From: Capitulum mitella
Taxonomy: Eukaryota > Arthropoda > Thecostraca > Pollicipedomorpha > Pollicipedidae
DNA length: 64,000 nt
NCBI GenBank assembly: GCA_030062745.1
Contig: CP099839.1
Span: forward strand, 4,697,115 to 4,761,114
Direction: 5' to 3'
Shown: positions 11,301 through 21,589 of the stretch, one piece after another
Layout of the letters: each line of letters opens with the position of its first letter
Numbering within the stretch: position 1 is the stretch's first letter
Translations under genes and position numbers: made by a program
Notes under the pieces: generated by a model
What the model saw: the letters and a program-made list of their open reading frames with translations, nothing else
Told to the model about the DNA's origin: nothing
The model's database searches: none

Positions 11301-14300
11301 AGGTTTGAACGTCTGGGTTTGAGGCTGGACTGCAGAAATAATTTGTCTCATTTGCCAGCCGAAAAAAGCTGTACAGGCTGTTCCATGTCGTTCAGACAGT
11401 GCGGAAGCATTACCTGTCCCTGTTAAATGGCGTTTTCTTTGATCGTGCCAGGACATCGGCGTCCTGCACAAACGTGGTATGCATGATTTGGAACTTTTTA
11501 AGACCAACGGAAGTTGAGACATTCTGAAAATTGGAATTTAGGTATCAGGCTAATTAAATCGTATTATAAATGTGCATTCCGTAGTAAACGTTCGCGTTTG
11601 GCATCCAATGGCCGTGTTTATTCTACGAATTCCCGACATGGTCGGCTGACTTCTCATTTGTCATGTCAACACATCAGGTTGATTGCCCTCCTCCGCCCGG
11701 GGCGGCGTATCAAGTTGAGTATCTACCTCGTGCGTGGCTGACGTATTGTCTTCGCCGCACCCTCCTGTTAGTTCTCCATCCCCGACGTGAAATATTGATA
11801 TTCTCTGTGGGAATATGAAGCAATGTCAACAAGCCCATTAGAAATGGCTTCTGAGTGTTTTGTGTGTTTCGGTGTTCGCTGCGAATTCCCCTGGCCGCAA
11901 TCGTGAGGGTTCTACGGTCTGACCCTCCAAATCGTTAACCCGCCAGCATTCGTCTGTTGTCATCGGTGCCCTCTGTAATCTTAGGAAGTGTTTGCGAGTT
12001 TCGTTAACGTTCTGCACGCGAAGCTCATATTCCAGCCTGTTTTTTTTTCTGGGGTTGTTTACGATGTTTCCCGAAACGTAGTTGACGAAGACGTCCTAGA
12101 AGCTTCTTTCAGGGTGTGACGGACCAGCGTAATGTAGTGCTGCCTTGTGTATGCTTGCTGTCGCCATGCACACGATTAAGTGGGCCAATGGGACGCCAAA
12201 ACAGCGATGTGAACTGCTAAGCACCGCTTTCCATTTCTGTTTCGTCCGCGAATCGAGCACCTGTTGCGGAATGTGACGCTGTAATTAGACAATGAAGCGG
12301 TGCTTATCTGCTGGCTGCGGCAGCCGGCCGTCAGCCGGACACGTATACGGCCGGAGGTGACACAGGCCACTGGCCGTCCGGTATGTATTTGTACCGTGCC
12401 GTGCCGGCTCCGACTGAGCCTCCCGTGTCCCTGCTGCCGACAGGTAAAGGCGGGCCGCACCCGTGCGCGGTGTGCCAGGCGCGGCTGGAGCACTACGGCC
12501 AGTCGCGGCCGCTGCCGGCCTCGCAGGCGGCCATCTACGGCCTCTCGGAGCAGGGCGTGGCCAGCGAGGCGCGCGTCTGCACCACGTGCCGCTGCCGCTC
12601 GGTCAAGCGGCGTTACTCACAGTGAGTGCCGAACCGGGTTGGACGGCGCCGCAACGTTACTGGGCGGGGTCGCTCTGACGCTGCCCGATCAGGGATAGCC
12701 TTGAATTGTCCGCTGTGTGATTGCGGTCTGATCTGCGCCGTGGAAGTTCATGAGGTTATCGATCGCTGAAAGGGGCAAAGCTTAACTTAGTTCCGAAGTT
12801 ATCTCGTTCCGTCGTTGGTACGACAGTGAGACAGACTCCTGGTCTAGATCAGTGTCATTGTGTCTCTCGCTGTGCCAATGAACCTTTATAACTCTGGCGG
12901 AGTTGCACATTCGCCGAACTCTGTCTCTAACCACGTGGCGCTGCCGTTCCAGCATCAAGTGTCCAATACCGACCTGTCCGACGCCCAAGTTCCGCGTGAA
13001 GCGGCTGAGACCGCTGCCGGCGCGGTGGGCCGACATTTCGCCGGAGACGCGCCAGGCGATCTCCCAGGAGCTGCGTAAGTGGGCGGCCGCCGCAGACGCG
13101 CCGGACCGGCGGTCGAGTGCGAGGCGGGCGCGCTCGCGGCGCCGTTTTTCCGCTGTCCTGACGCTGCTCGTCAAGTAGCTTCGTTTAATTTGCCTTGCGT
13201 CACGGTATTGGGTGGTCGCATGTTTTGCATGTGAGCAATCAGTGTAACGGTTGCAGGAAATAGCCAGGACCTGTTTGTAAAGCTCCGGGTTGCCCGATGT
13301 TTTGGAGATAGTGACGCGATGAAGCAGTGCAACGCCAGTGAAGAGCGGAGAAAATTGCGATCGGTCCGCGTGCAACGGGCGTTGCGGCGGTCGGCTGCCC
13401 ACAGCCTTCTGGCAAGCATCTGACGGGCCCGTTACCGACCCCTGACCGACGGCTGTTCCCCTGATAATCGGGACATCTCTCTGGCCCGGGTTCGGCCCCC
13501 GATCGGCGCCGCACCGGACCTGAACGACAGGTGACCGGTAGCTGGAGCCCTGGATTGCTTGCCTCTGACCGATTCCATGCTGGCCGAACCCTGATCAGTT
13601 CCAGATCAGAATCCAGGGCCCCTGATCAGTTCCCGATTGGTGACGCACTGGCCTTGACCGGTCCCTGACCGATAGCTCGAACTCCTGGTCAGTCCCGACC
13701 GGCGACGGGCCGGACCTGACCGGCACCTCAGACGTGGCCTGCCCCTGACTGGCCCCTTCCCTGTCCCTAACCGGCACGTCCCGGTCCGCTGACCGGCGCC
13801 TCCCGCCCGCAGAGATCACGCCGGAGGTGGTCAAGTGCTGCTCGGCCTGCCACAACCGGATCGCGCGGAAGCTGGCGCCGGGCGAGGTGGCCGAGGAGTG
13901 GTCGGACGGCGAGATCGAGCGGCTGCGCGGCGGCCTGCGCGCCCACGGCGCCGTCTGGGCCCGCCTGGCCGAGGCCGTCTCCACGCGCAGCGCCTCGCAG
14001 TGCAAACGCTTCTACATCGACCACAAGCTCAAGCATAAGCTGGACGAGGTCATGGCCGAGTACAAGAGGGTGAGCGCGCCGGGCCGCGTCCCGCCCCCCC
14101 CGCTGCCGACCGCGCGGCGGGTGTCCGCTGTGGGCACGACCATGCCGGGAGCGCGGCGTGTAGCTGTAGGCGACAACTGTGTGGCTGGGCGGGGTCGGGG
14201 AGTACGGAGGGTTTGGTCTTGCTGACTGGAGGCGCCGGCTGGGTGGGTTACGACTAGTGAGGTTTTCCGTTACTCGTTCGCAAGACTAGGAATCATTGGT

Positions 14301-16812
14301 CACGTGATGAGTTGGCTTAACAACCTGGAGGTGCCTGGTCCTCTGTCGTCGGCTGACGTGAACTGATATACCGTTTCTTTTGGACCGTTTCTTTTGTTCA
14401 GTGGACCCACTGAACACAGTGGTGATCTCTTTCTCCCTCCTTGAATGCTTTAGAAACCGAAAGGCCGTCCTTTTGTCCCTCGATCCAGCGTTCCGTTGGG
14501 GCCTTCTCATCTTGCACGACATTTAGTGGGCTACAGGTGCTGTCTTTTATTACATTGGCCTGGATTTTGGATGTCATCATTTTCTCAATGGGCAAATTTC
14601 TTTTTACTCTGGTTGTACGTGCACCAATACCGCCGCCTCATTGTACCTGGGCCGTTGCGTACTGGCGTTCTCTCGCGTGCGATCCGTCGCGTTCTGACCC
14701 GGTTCATGTCTGGCGCCGGCAGCTGACGGGCGACAAGGAGGACCACGTGGTGGTGACGGACGAGGAGGAGTCGGGCAGCTCGACGTCCAGCGCCGAGGAG
14801 CCGGACCCGCAGGCCCGCGGCCAGCCGGCCGCCGCGCCCGTCCGCAACGACAGCGAGTCGACCGCGTCGGCGCCGTCGCCGCGCGCGTCCGCCACCAACG
14901 GCACGCCCAACGGCGAGAGCGGCGGCCCGCCGTCGGCGGCGCCGGCCTGCAGCGCCCCGGCCGCCGACGCGGCCGCCGCCACCGTCACGCTGACCGTGAC
15001 GCAGAACGACCGGGGCGACAGCTCGGAAACGGTGGGTGGCGGGAGGAGAGGATCGGCTCGACGGTGTCCAGGGTAGCTTGAATGTGGCATGGATAGTTCG
15101 ACATTGGCAGAATTCCCAGAGCTGTGTCGTAAATGATAGGTCTGCTGACGTTGCGAACGCGAGAACGTCCGTGAAAGTGAGACTGGTATGTGACATCTGG
15201 CGTCCATGGACAATGAAACGAATTGGAACCGTTTTATGGGTCGTGCCTGGAAGGGAGGTGACGCGAATGGGAGCTGCTTCAATGGTTATGACCCACTTTC
15301 AGGTGTCGGCCGATGAAGCGACTAACGATGCCGAGGACAAGGTGGAGATCAAGCTGTCGGTGCCTGTTGGCTCCGGCGTCGCCGCCACCGCCGCGCCCAT
15401 CTCGCCCAGGCCCAGTCTGCCCACCTGCACGAACGTGGTGATGGGCGACCTCATCGACGTCACCGTCAACAAGTCATTCCGCAACGTGTTGGCCAGGGAG
15501 CGGGAGGCGCTGGGTCAGGCGGCGAGCGCGTCGCCCAGTCTGACCATCAGGAGCCTGCTGTCGGTGCCCGAGTCGTGCCAGCCGATGCCGGTGCCGGTGC
15601 TGGCCCGGCCGTCGCCCGTGCTGGCGCGCGCCGACAGCAACGAGGTGCAGGACCTGAGCGTGCGGAAGCCGGTGGTGACGGCGACGGCGGCGCCGTCGGC
15701 CATGGCGCCGCTCAGCCTGGCGAAGCGGGCGCCGGAAGCCGAGCGGGCCGGAGCGACGGCCGCCGCCGGCGCACCGGGGCGCCGTGCTGCCGCGCGGCCC
15801 GGCCGACCCGCACCGGCTCGAGCCGCCGCGCGACGCCTACTATCCGGACGTGCGTGTCCGCTCGCCGTCGCAGTCGGCGTTCATGGCGGACCCGCGCGCC
15901 GGCCTGGCGCTGCCGCACGCGCCGCCGCCGCCGCCGCACGCGCTCCACCAGCGCTCGGTGTCGCCGGCGGCGCCGGCGCTCGGCCTGCCGCCCAAGATGG
16001 GCCTGAAGCCGGCGCCGCCGCCGCTGACGAGCTCGCGCGGCGCGCCGCCGCCGCCGGCGCACATGCCCGGCCGGCCGGACGCCAAGACGGCGCCGATCTC
16101 GGTGCGCACCGGCTCCGGCTCCATCACGCAGGGCACGCCGCTGGCCAACATCGCGCAGGCGGCGCCGTACGAGGGCCTGCTGCGGCCGATCACGTCCCAC
16201 CAGCCGCACCAGCCGCAGCCCAAGGAGGGCGGCAGCATCACGCAGGGCACGCCGCTGCATCCGGACCAGAAGCGCGGCGCGCCGCCCCAGCTGAAGGAGC
16301 ACCCCACTACCGGGTACGACTCGCGCGGCGTGCTCGTGGTCGTGCAGGACGGCATGCGGCCGGGCGCCAGCTGCGATGGCCGGCTGCCGCCCGAGCACTA
16401 CAAGGGCGCGCGCGTGTCGCCCAGCCACCCGGCCTACCCGTACCCGTCGGGCGTGCCGGTGTCGCACCACCACCACCCGGCGCAGCACCAGCCGCAGCAC
16501 CAGCCGCAGCAGCGGCAGCCGCCGCCGCCGCCCGACCACCTGTCGTCGCGGCACGTGCTCATGACCGACTACATCACGTCGCAGCAGATGCACGGCCGAC
16601 GGGAGAGCCGCGGCCCGGCTGAGAAGGAGGCGCGCGGCACGCCCGGCCTGGAGCCGTCGCCGCAGCCGGCCTACTACCCGCCGGCCGGGCCCGGCTACCC
16701 GCCCGTCTCCGGCTACATGCGGTCGCCGGCGGCCGCCCGCGACACGCCGCCGCCGCACCAGCACCACGGCCAGCAGCAGCACCACCACCAGCACCACCCG
16801 CAGCAGCAGCAG

Positions 16813-16891
<79 letters not shown>

Positions 16892-18514
16892 GCCAGGGGG
16901 TGATCCAGCGGCCGACCGCCAGTCGGCTGTCGGCCAAGCCGGGGCCGTCCGTGCCTGCGCCGCACGACAGCTACCACAAGCCAGCCGTCTCTCAGTACGG
17001 CCAGGACAACTTCAGCACGCTGGTGGACGTGGCCGTGGCGCAGAGCAGCCTGATGGTGCCCAGCCGGGAGGAGCAGATGCGTGGGCTGGCCCGGTACGGC
17101 CGGCCACCGTCCCAGCAGGAGCAGCAGGCGCGCGCCCGCGACAACGCGGCCATCAACAAGGGGATCCTGGCCCAGGCGCAGGCGCAGGCGATGCGCGGCG
17201 GCCGCCAGCTGGGCGGCAAGGGCGGCCTGACCACGCTCAGCCTGATCGAGACCATCATCAGCAGCTCCATCAACCAGGAGAACCGCGGCCAGCCGGTGTC
17301 GACGGCCGCCAGCCACGCCGAGCTGACCGGCACCGACCTGCGCACGCCGCAGTACAAGGCGGCGCGCAGCCCGACCGCCAAGGACGTGATGATCCTGGAC
17401 CAGCAGAACGACAAGCGGGCCGGCTCGCGGTCGGGCCACCCGGAGGCGGCGTCGCCGGCGTCGGCGGCCGGCCCGGGCCCGGCCGCACGACGACGGCCGG
17501 CCGGCGCGCTCGACGCCCGTCTCGTCGGTGGCCCGGCCCGGGCCGCTGTACGCCGGCGGCCGGGCGCAGCCGTTCCCCCAGATGGAGCCGCACGCGCGCA
17601 TGGCGATGATGATGCCGCGCGCCAGCCTCAGCTCGGTGGCGCCTATGGCGTACCAGGGCCGGCCGATGGCGCCGCCCGGCCACCGCCAGCACGCGTCGCC
17701 TGTCGGCGGCGGGCCGTCGTCGAGCCCGCAGCTGGCCGCCCAGGAGGCGTACCCGTACCGCTACCGCAGCGCGCTGCCGCCGCGCCAGCCGGAGCCGCTG
17801 CCGCCGCCGCTGTCGGAGGCCGAGCGCGCCCGCTACGGCCGCGGCGAGGAGCGGCACATCATCCGCGTGGCGCAGAGCGGCTCGCCGGACCGCGCCAACC
17901 ACCGGCCGCCGGCCAGCCAGGGCTACCCGCCGCCGGCGCAGCCGCCGCGGCTGGAGCCCGGCGCGCTGGCGGCCGAGCGCGGCGACGGCGGCGACCCGGG
18001 CAAGCTGGCGGCCGCCCACCAGCTGTGGCCGCAGCAGCGGCGGCACTACATGGAGCCGACCAGCCGCGCCAGCATCGCGTCGCCGCTCGACTACGTCAAG
18101 TACCGGATCGCCGAGGCGATGCGCACGCCGGACACGAGCGGCGAGTCGGGCGAGCAGAAGGAGCGGCCGGCGTCGCGCGGCACGGTGCGGCCGCACAGTC
18201 CGCGCTCCGCCTACGAGCCGGCCAAGCGGCCGCGCGTCGAGTCGGCGCCGGCCGACGGCGAGCCGGCCGGCACGCCGGCCGACGGCGGCAAGGCGGCGCC
18301 GGCCGAGCACCGGGCCGGCGAGCCGGCCGCCGGCCGCGCCGACGCCGAGAAGCTGGCCGAGCAGATGGGCCAGAGCAAGCTGGCCATGGCCGCCGGCTAC
18401 TACCCGTACTTCCCGGCCAACGGCGGCCTGGCGCCGGCCTCGGCCGCCTCCGAGCCGCTGTCCGGGCGCCACCTGGCCTCGTCCGGCTACCAGGACATCT
18501 CGGACGACGAGTGA
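529..18514 (+). CDS. Smr: Nuclear receptor corepressor, NCoR/SMRT/Smrter family (14 exons, 5' partial)
   Basis: Scaffold of the histone-deacetylase corepressor complex, which in homologues recruits HDAC3 and TBL1/GPS2 to unliganded nuclear receptors in the nucleus. Exons: 529-2360, 2829-3060, 5023-5193, 5535-5642, 5966-6013, 6482-6742, 7001-7162, 7376-7959, 9127-9221, 12444-12621, 12953-13074, 13813-14069, 14723-15031, 15303-18514. All intron phases agree and all borders are GT-AG. In order the protein has a Q-rich region, a coiled coil ([17 protein letters not shown]), the [12 protein letters not shown] and PLYNQPSD blocks typical of NCoR, SANT1/DAD, a Cys-rich segment, SANT2, two SITQGTPL repeats, [11 protein letters not shown], an IETII receptor-box motif and the C-terminal YQDISDDE. 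About 2520 residues lie in the window, close to human NCOR1. The last exon needs two +1 frame changes (near 15700-15790 and 17440-17500). An antisense gene sits in intron 9. Confidence 0.93.
2829..3060 (+). CDS. Smr: Corepressor exon 2
   Basis: Completes the AG of exon 1 as AGG and stays open for 77 codons to donor GTGAGC at 3061. It encodes an Ala/Pro/His-rich linker; the segment near [10 protein letters not shown] resembles the non-repetitive N-terminal part of NCoR proteins only weakly. Confidence 0.75.
4735..4986. repeat. Pentanucleotide array (GGGCC)18 then (GGGCT)31
   Basis: A 5-bp microsatellite of 49 units on the plus strand: 18 GGGCC units, then 25 GGGCT, one GGGCC and five GGGCT. 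It lies in corepressor intron 2 and ends about 35 bp before the acceptor of exon 3. The sense transcript would carry dense GGG runs. Confidence 0.98.
5023..5193 (+). CDS. Smr: Corepressor exon 3, N-terminal coiled coil
   Basis: 57 codons, phase 0 to 0, acceptor CCGCAG and donor GTGCGC. The C-terminal half ([18 protein letters not shown]) aligns with the NCoR segment DREI..VEQQI.KLKKKQ, a coiled-coil region within the TBL1/GPS2-binding repression domain of homologues. Confidence 0.9.
5280..5400. repeat. Short direct duplication in intron 3
   Basis: Two AT-rich copies of a unit containing TTAACACTCA followed by CGCAAGTTCA or TTGCAAGTTCA, about 60 bp apart. No coding potential is seen. Confidence 0.6.
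5535..5642 (+). CDS. Smr: Corepressor exon 4
   Basis: 36 codons, phase 0 to 0, acceptor TACAG and donor GTAGGT. It begins CELEDQAN, matching NCoR QLEEEAAK, and ends [12 protein letters not shown], matching the strongly conserved RSIVQIIYDENR. Confidence 0.92.
5966..6013 (+). CDS. Smr: Corepressor microexon 5 (48 nt)
   Basis: 16 codons, [16 protein letters not shown], flanked by TTCGCAG and GTGAGC. It matches NCoR KKAEAAHKIFEGLGP, which makes this small exon secure. Confidence 0.9.
6482..6742 (+). CDS. Smr: Corepressor exon 6, PLYNQPSD block
   Basis: 87 codons, phase 0 to 0, donor GTGAGT at 6743. It contains [14 protein letters not shown], equivalent to the invariant LPLYNQPSD of NCoR, then a basic helical stretch ending ERLESLP. 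Confidence 0.93.
7001..7162 (+). CDS. Smr: Corepressor exon 7
   Basis: 54 codons between TTCGCAG and GTATGC. It encodes [20 protein letters not shown] and [12 protein letters not shown], matching NCoR EYYEKQFPEIRKQREQQERF and ISEIIDGLSEQE. Confidence 0.93.
7376..7959 (+). CDS. Smr: Corepressor exon 8, SANT1 / deacetylase-activating domain
   Basis: 194 codons plus two nucleotides, donor GTGAGT at 7960. [17 protein letters not shown] leads into the SANT1 motif ([19 protein letters not shown], then [17 protein letters not shown]). In homologues this domain binds HDAC3 through inositol phosphate and activates it. A basic stretch and an Ala/Pro-rich tail follow. Confidence 0.95.
9127..9221 (+). 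CDS. Smr: Corepressor exon 9, charged linker
   Basis: 95 nt with acceptor TTCCAG and donor GTGAGT; phases fit exons 8 and 10 exactly. It encodes a Lys/Arg/Glu-rich segment ([14 protein letters not shown], then [10 protein letters not shown]), comparable to the charged linker after SANT1 in NCoR proteins. Confidence 0.82.
9971..10711 (-). CDS. BTB/POZ protein with one C2H2 zinc finger, nested antisense
   Basis: An intact single-exon frame of 246 residues on the strand opposite to the corepressor, wholly inside its intron 9. A BTB/POZ domain occupies about residues 4-100: [20 protein letters not shown] matches the core BTB strand-helix, and [10 protein letters not shown] matches the later helix. 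A polyQ stretch (about 140-155) and a Gly/His linker follow, then one finger near 217-238 (CKTCGAKF, with His at the expected spacing). The architecture suggests a sequence-specific nuclear factor that dimerises through BTB, but one finger is few for DNA binding and the BTB N-terminal swap region seems short. Start chosen: ATG at 10711 in good context (GCGATGG). Codon use is GC-rich like its host. No exact orthologue recognised. Confidence 0.85.
   Translation of the reverse strand: MEPGGDLVLSAAGQLFSVHRSVLAVSCGLVRAALLARGAALRRLHVPAVRADTLAAVLVFLYTGLLPLGPDTVADVLLAGQLLQAPAVVLRCTDYLLRTAGRSRTLPAQTAALDLTGARTEERRPAGPTPPSSPQQMQQQQQQQTQQQQRRLSPDATDVASCDGPVRFQRVLNHQYQPAGTSTEDANLGGRQRPDRHQKRGPHSSGGGGHQVNAHACKTCGAKFPSYYFVNKHRRRHHMEKDEIAT
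10262..10309 (-). repeat. Polyglutamine tract in the BTB gene
   Basis: CTG repeats on the plus strand read as CAG on the minus strand and encode [15 protein letters not shown] within the nested BTB zinc-finger protein. Confidence 0.95.
10712..12443. other. Rest of corepressor intron 9
   Basis: The first about 350 bp is GC- and CpG-rich and lies immediately 5' of the nested antisense BTB gene, so it is a reasonable promoter candidate for it; no TATA box is evident. The remainder is lower in GC, and I see no exon or recognised element in it. Confidence 0.4.
12444..12621 (+). CDS. Smr: Corepressor exon 10, first part of Cys-rich segment
   Basis: Phase 1 to 2, acceptor CCGACAG and donor GTGAGT. 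It encodes [14 protein letters not shown] near its start and [16 protein letters not shown] near its end, so two CxxC pairs plus a further Cys. As I recall, insect Smrter has a comparable Cys segment between the SANT domains and vertebrate NCoR lacks it. Confidence 0.85.
12953..13074 (+). CDS. Smr: Corepressor exon 11, second part of Cys-rich segment
   Basis: 122 nt, phase 2 to 1, acceptor TTCCAG and donor GTAAGT. It encodes [18 protein letters not shown] followed by [14 protein letters not shown]. The CPIPTC pair extends the cysteine cluster of exon 10. Confidence 0.85.
13430..13800. repeat. Degenerate minisatellite upstream of exon 12
   Basis: Many imperfect copies of short motifs such as CCCTGACCGG and CTGATCAGTTCC in corepressor intron 11. 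No frame or known element is recognised. Confidence 0.6.
13813..14069 (+). CDS. Smr: Corepressor exon 12, CCSAC motif and SANT2
   Basis: 257 nt, phase 1 to 0. It starts [20 protein letters not shown], the last cysteine cluster, then [32 protein letters not shown] and KRFYIDHK, a Myb/SANT domain matching NCoR SANT2 (RWTEEEMEVAKKGL, KNFYFNYK), the histone-tail-reading module in homologues. Confidence 0.93.
14723..15031 (+). CDS. Smr: Corepressor exon 13, acidic low-complexity linker
   Basis: 103 codons, phase 0 to 0, acceptor CCGGCAG and donor GTGGGT. An acidic and Ser-rich start ([19 protein letters not shown]) is followed by Ala/Pro/Ser-rich sequence, the position of the Ser/Glu-rich region after SANT2 in NCoR. 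Confidence 0.82.
15303..18514 (+). CDS. Smr: Corepressor exon 14, receptor-interaction region and C terminus
   Basis: Large terminal exon. It opens [19 protein letters not shown] and carries VQDLSVRK (15645-15668), two SITQGTPL repeats (from 16117 and about 16231), [11 protein letters not shown] (from 16561), a 30-residue polyQ run (16801-16890), [15 protein letters not shown] (NCoR ALVDAAASAPQM) and IETII (17245-17259, equivalent to IDVII of NCoR). It ends [10 protein letters not shown] at TGA 18512-18514, equivalent to QYETLSDSDD. The first part reads in one frame to about 15.7 kb, the middle in +1, and the end from about 17.5 kb in a further +1. No plausible intron explains either change, so sequence error or real frame breaks are the alternatives. 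Confidence 0.88.
16801..16890 (+). repeat. Polyglutamine tract in corepressor exon 14
   Basis: Thirty uninterrupted Gln codons, mixed CAG/CAA, preceded by a His/Gln-rich stretch. Confidence 0.98.
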
Positions 18515-19060
18515 GGGCGGCCGACCCGGCAAGTCCCGGCGCCGGGCCGCGCGGGGCCACCCAAGACCTCCAACCAGTGAGGCTTTACTCTGCCGCTGGC
18601 TGTGGGCAAGGCACGCTTACTTATTTCACATAGGGATGACAGTATATCGCTGTTGATGTATAACTGTGCGACCCAGCTGTTCAACTCTGGTCAGTCTCCG
18701 CCTGCTTTCATGTGATGTGATTGAGTAAACTGGCTTCAATCGCCAGCAATCATTGTAGGCTGTTGTAACGCTTTGTCGGTTGCCTGTCCATGACTTGCTC
18801 ACCGTGGCTATCTTCTTCATAGCCATAATTACCTTTTTATATTAAGTCCATGTACAAAAGTGTGAAACGTCGTAACCCGGATTAGGTTCGTCCAGTTGTT
18901 TTTCACGTGATCCAGATGGTGACGTTAGTTTTAGTAACTTACGTGCGGAGATGTTAGCAGTGTACTATGGGTGGTAACTTACCGTACTGTGGACCGAGGG
19001 GCAGCCGTGATCTCTTGTTATTACCGTTGAATAAATTGTACGATAACTACTGGCAGATTG
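18515..19060 (+). other. Smr: Probable corepressor 3' untranslated region
   Basis: GC content drops sharply after the stop codon. A canonical AATAAA lies at 19030-19035, the first good polyadenylation signal after the stop, giving a 3' UTR of about 530 nt. The cleavage site itself cannot be read from the sequence. Confidence 0.6.
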
Positions 19061-21589
19061 GCTGTGGTGGCAGACGTGCGTGAGGGCGGCAAACGCTGGT
19101 CGAAGGTGGCAGACGGGCTAACGGCTGTATTGGAGCGTCCATCGAGTATCACAGAGAGGGCCGAGTTCTGCAGAAGCCGCGAACCTAGCAAATGCCGTCT
19201 TAATTAGTCAACACCCATGGCTTTGACGAGGTGACGGTAGCTAGGCTGTCAGACCTTGTTACCACTGGCACTGCTCGGGCCAGCCGTGGCTCTCTGAATT
19301 CCCCGAACTTCCCGGTTGGTTCAGAGACGGTCCGATCCTCAGACTGATGGGCGCGCTCAACTCGGGACACATTTCCGCAACTGCTAGTACTGTGCCGGAT
19401 CCCAGGCCGTCTCCAACTGCACCCGTCGGGACTTCACGGCGACGCCCGGTCCGGAGACACACCACTGCGCTCGCCGCTGGTGCGTGCTGTTCCCGGGGGC
19501 CAGTGGTGGACACCGCTCCTGGGCGCTGGCCGGCCCCTGCTGGTGCGGCTGGTGCCGGCTCGGCAGGGGACGGCCCGCCAGCCTCGTCTGTCGACCAGCT
19601 GCCACCGCTGAGTTCTGCTCAGCTGACCGCGCCGCAGCCGAATCTGTAGGAACGAGCCGTGCATTTTGAGCGTTCACCTGGACGGAATTCGGCGTCCATT
19701 TGTACCTGTCGACCGAACTGTGCCTGTTACGTGTCCGAGCGAGGGACAAGGACGCACGCTGGCAGGTTTGTCGCCCGTCTCGCGGACAAAAACGCGCGGT
19801 CCGGGCGAATAGCTGACCATCTGCCGTCACTGGGGTCGTCGCTCCTCGCAGCTGAAACGTCGACCGTGGCGGCGCACCGACCCGGAACCGGCCGGCCAGG
19901 CCCCCGTCACAGGTGTTCAGACCTCGGACGGCGCAGAGCGCATGGACCACCACCATGCTGGTTCTGACTTGCGTCTTTTGTGCAGCTGTTCCATCTTGGC
20001 GTTTTTGCAGCTGCTGCGTTTTAGATGTGACGAAGCACCTTACTTTCGATGGACGGCTCCAAGCCTCCATGGTCTGCCTTGGACCCGCTTCCATGAGAAA
20101 GGCGACACGAGCTTTTGGAGCAAAGTTCAAAACACACGGAATATTTCGTGTGGTTGGTTTTTAAACATTACCAGATGCTTTACAAGCTCTTTTGCCTGCC
20201 TCTTTCAACTCAAAATGTACTGCCGCCACTGGAGCGTGAACTAGTAAACGGGACAATACATATTAATATGTCGATATCGATTCGACGTATCAATACAATA
20301 TCGATACGACAGATGCCGATCTCAACAACCATCGATTAACGTGGGAACCGAATGGAGGCAGAGAGCCCATCCACACTTTATAACCTGGAACGTTATCTCC
20401 GGTGCTGTGGCGTTGCATCACCTGCAAATCCACAGTTGACCTGCTTCTCTCCTGAGTGGGAATTTCCGCAAAAATAAACAGATCACGGGGGCATGTGACG
20501 TGCGAAGCACGCGGCTCAGACGAAATTATCTTTCAAATCTGCCATTAAGTCCCCAGAATCATCGCCATTTCGATAGCCACTGCTGGAAAACAAAGAACGA
20601 GCCATTCGTAATTTAGTCAATGATAACCTCATTTATGGCATAAGGCCTAAATGAGGTTCGTAAGGCCTAAATAAGGTCAACTGAGCGTGGACGCTGCCGC
20701 GCACGGTCGAAGGGTTGTGGATCCACAAAATCACGTGTTGTGGTTACCACGAGTTCGGTTTCCAGGAAAGCTGCATCGTGCGATTTGTACGCGCTGCTTC
20801 CTATTTGAAAGGTTACAGACGCATTTGGTCACGAGAACTGTCTTAGAATGATGCGCAATGTTTTCACTCGTGATTTATTATCCAATACAGTCCCATAAAG
20901 CCTATTTATATTTTAAATCATATATACGTTTTAAAGTTTTTTTTCAGAAATGCAAACTTTCGAAACGTTATCAGTTTTATTTATGTATTTTGCGGGTTTT
21001 TAGAATTATGGTTTCAGTACGTTCCATAGTACTACATCTTCGACCAACCAAACCTAACCAATCAAAACCGGACGATATTGAATAGTTTCTCTCGGATAAT
21101 CTTCGGATCGATGTGATCGGATGTAATACTGGCCGTCCTGAGAAACTGCACGATGCGCCGCGCCTGGACCCTTGTCCGTGGCGAACGCCCGGCAGCTGGC
21201 GGCCTCGGCTCTGAAGTGGAGGCCGGCTGAGTCGGACGGCTGCGGCCCAGTTGCAGGCAGCGCCGGCAGGCCTGCCGCCGCCGCCACCGCCGGCTGGCCC
21301 GTTACGCCGCTGCGGGGCCCGGAGTGGGTCGGCCGACCGCGGCCGAGCCGGCGGCGCCGCCGCAGAGGGGCCGGCACACCCGGCTGCCGGCCGGCTAACA
21401 GTGCGCCGGCTACTGAGCCGTGACGCACGAACGCGCCGCACGCACAGCCGCCGCCGAGGCTCCGGCTCTGAAGAGGAGCTGAGGCTGCCGGCCTCGTGAC
21501 CTAGGGTCACTGATGGGTTACGTAGTCGGCCCATTTTCCTAAACTCATTTGGGAAATGAATAACCTGACTGACTTGTTACCTCTTGACA

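Noticed and set aside
15690..15790. A short intron explaining the first corepressor frame change
   Set aside because: No GT donor with a matching AG acceptor and usable phase lies in the interval without deleting conserved-looking coding sequence.
19384..20130. 248-codon minus-strand frame
   Set aside because: Composition is not typical of the coding exons here, no family is recognised, and no start context or splice signals support it. It may be chance.
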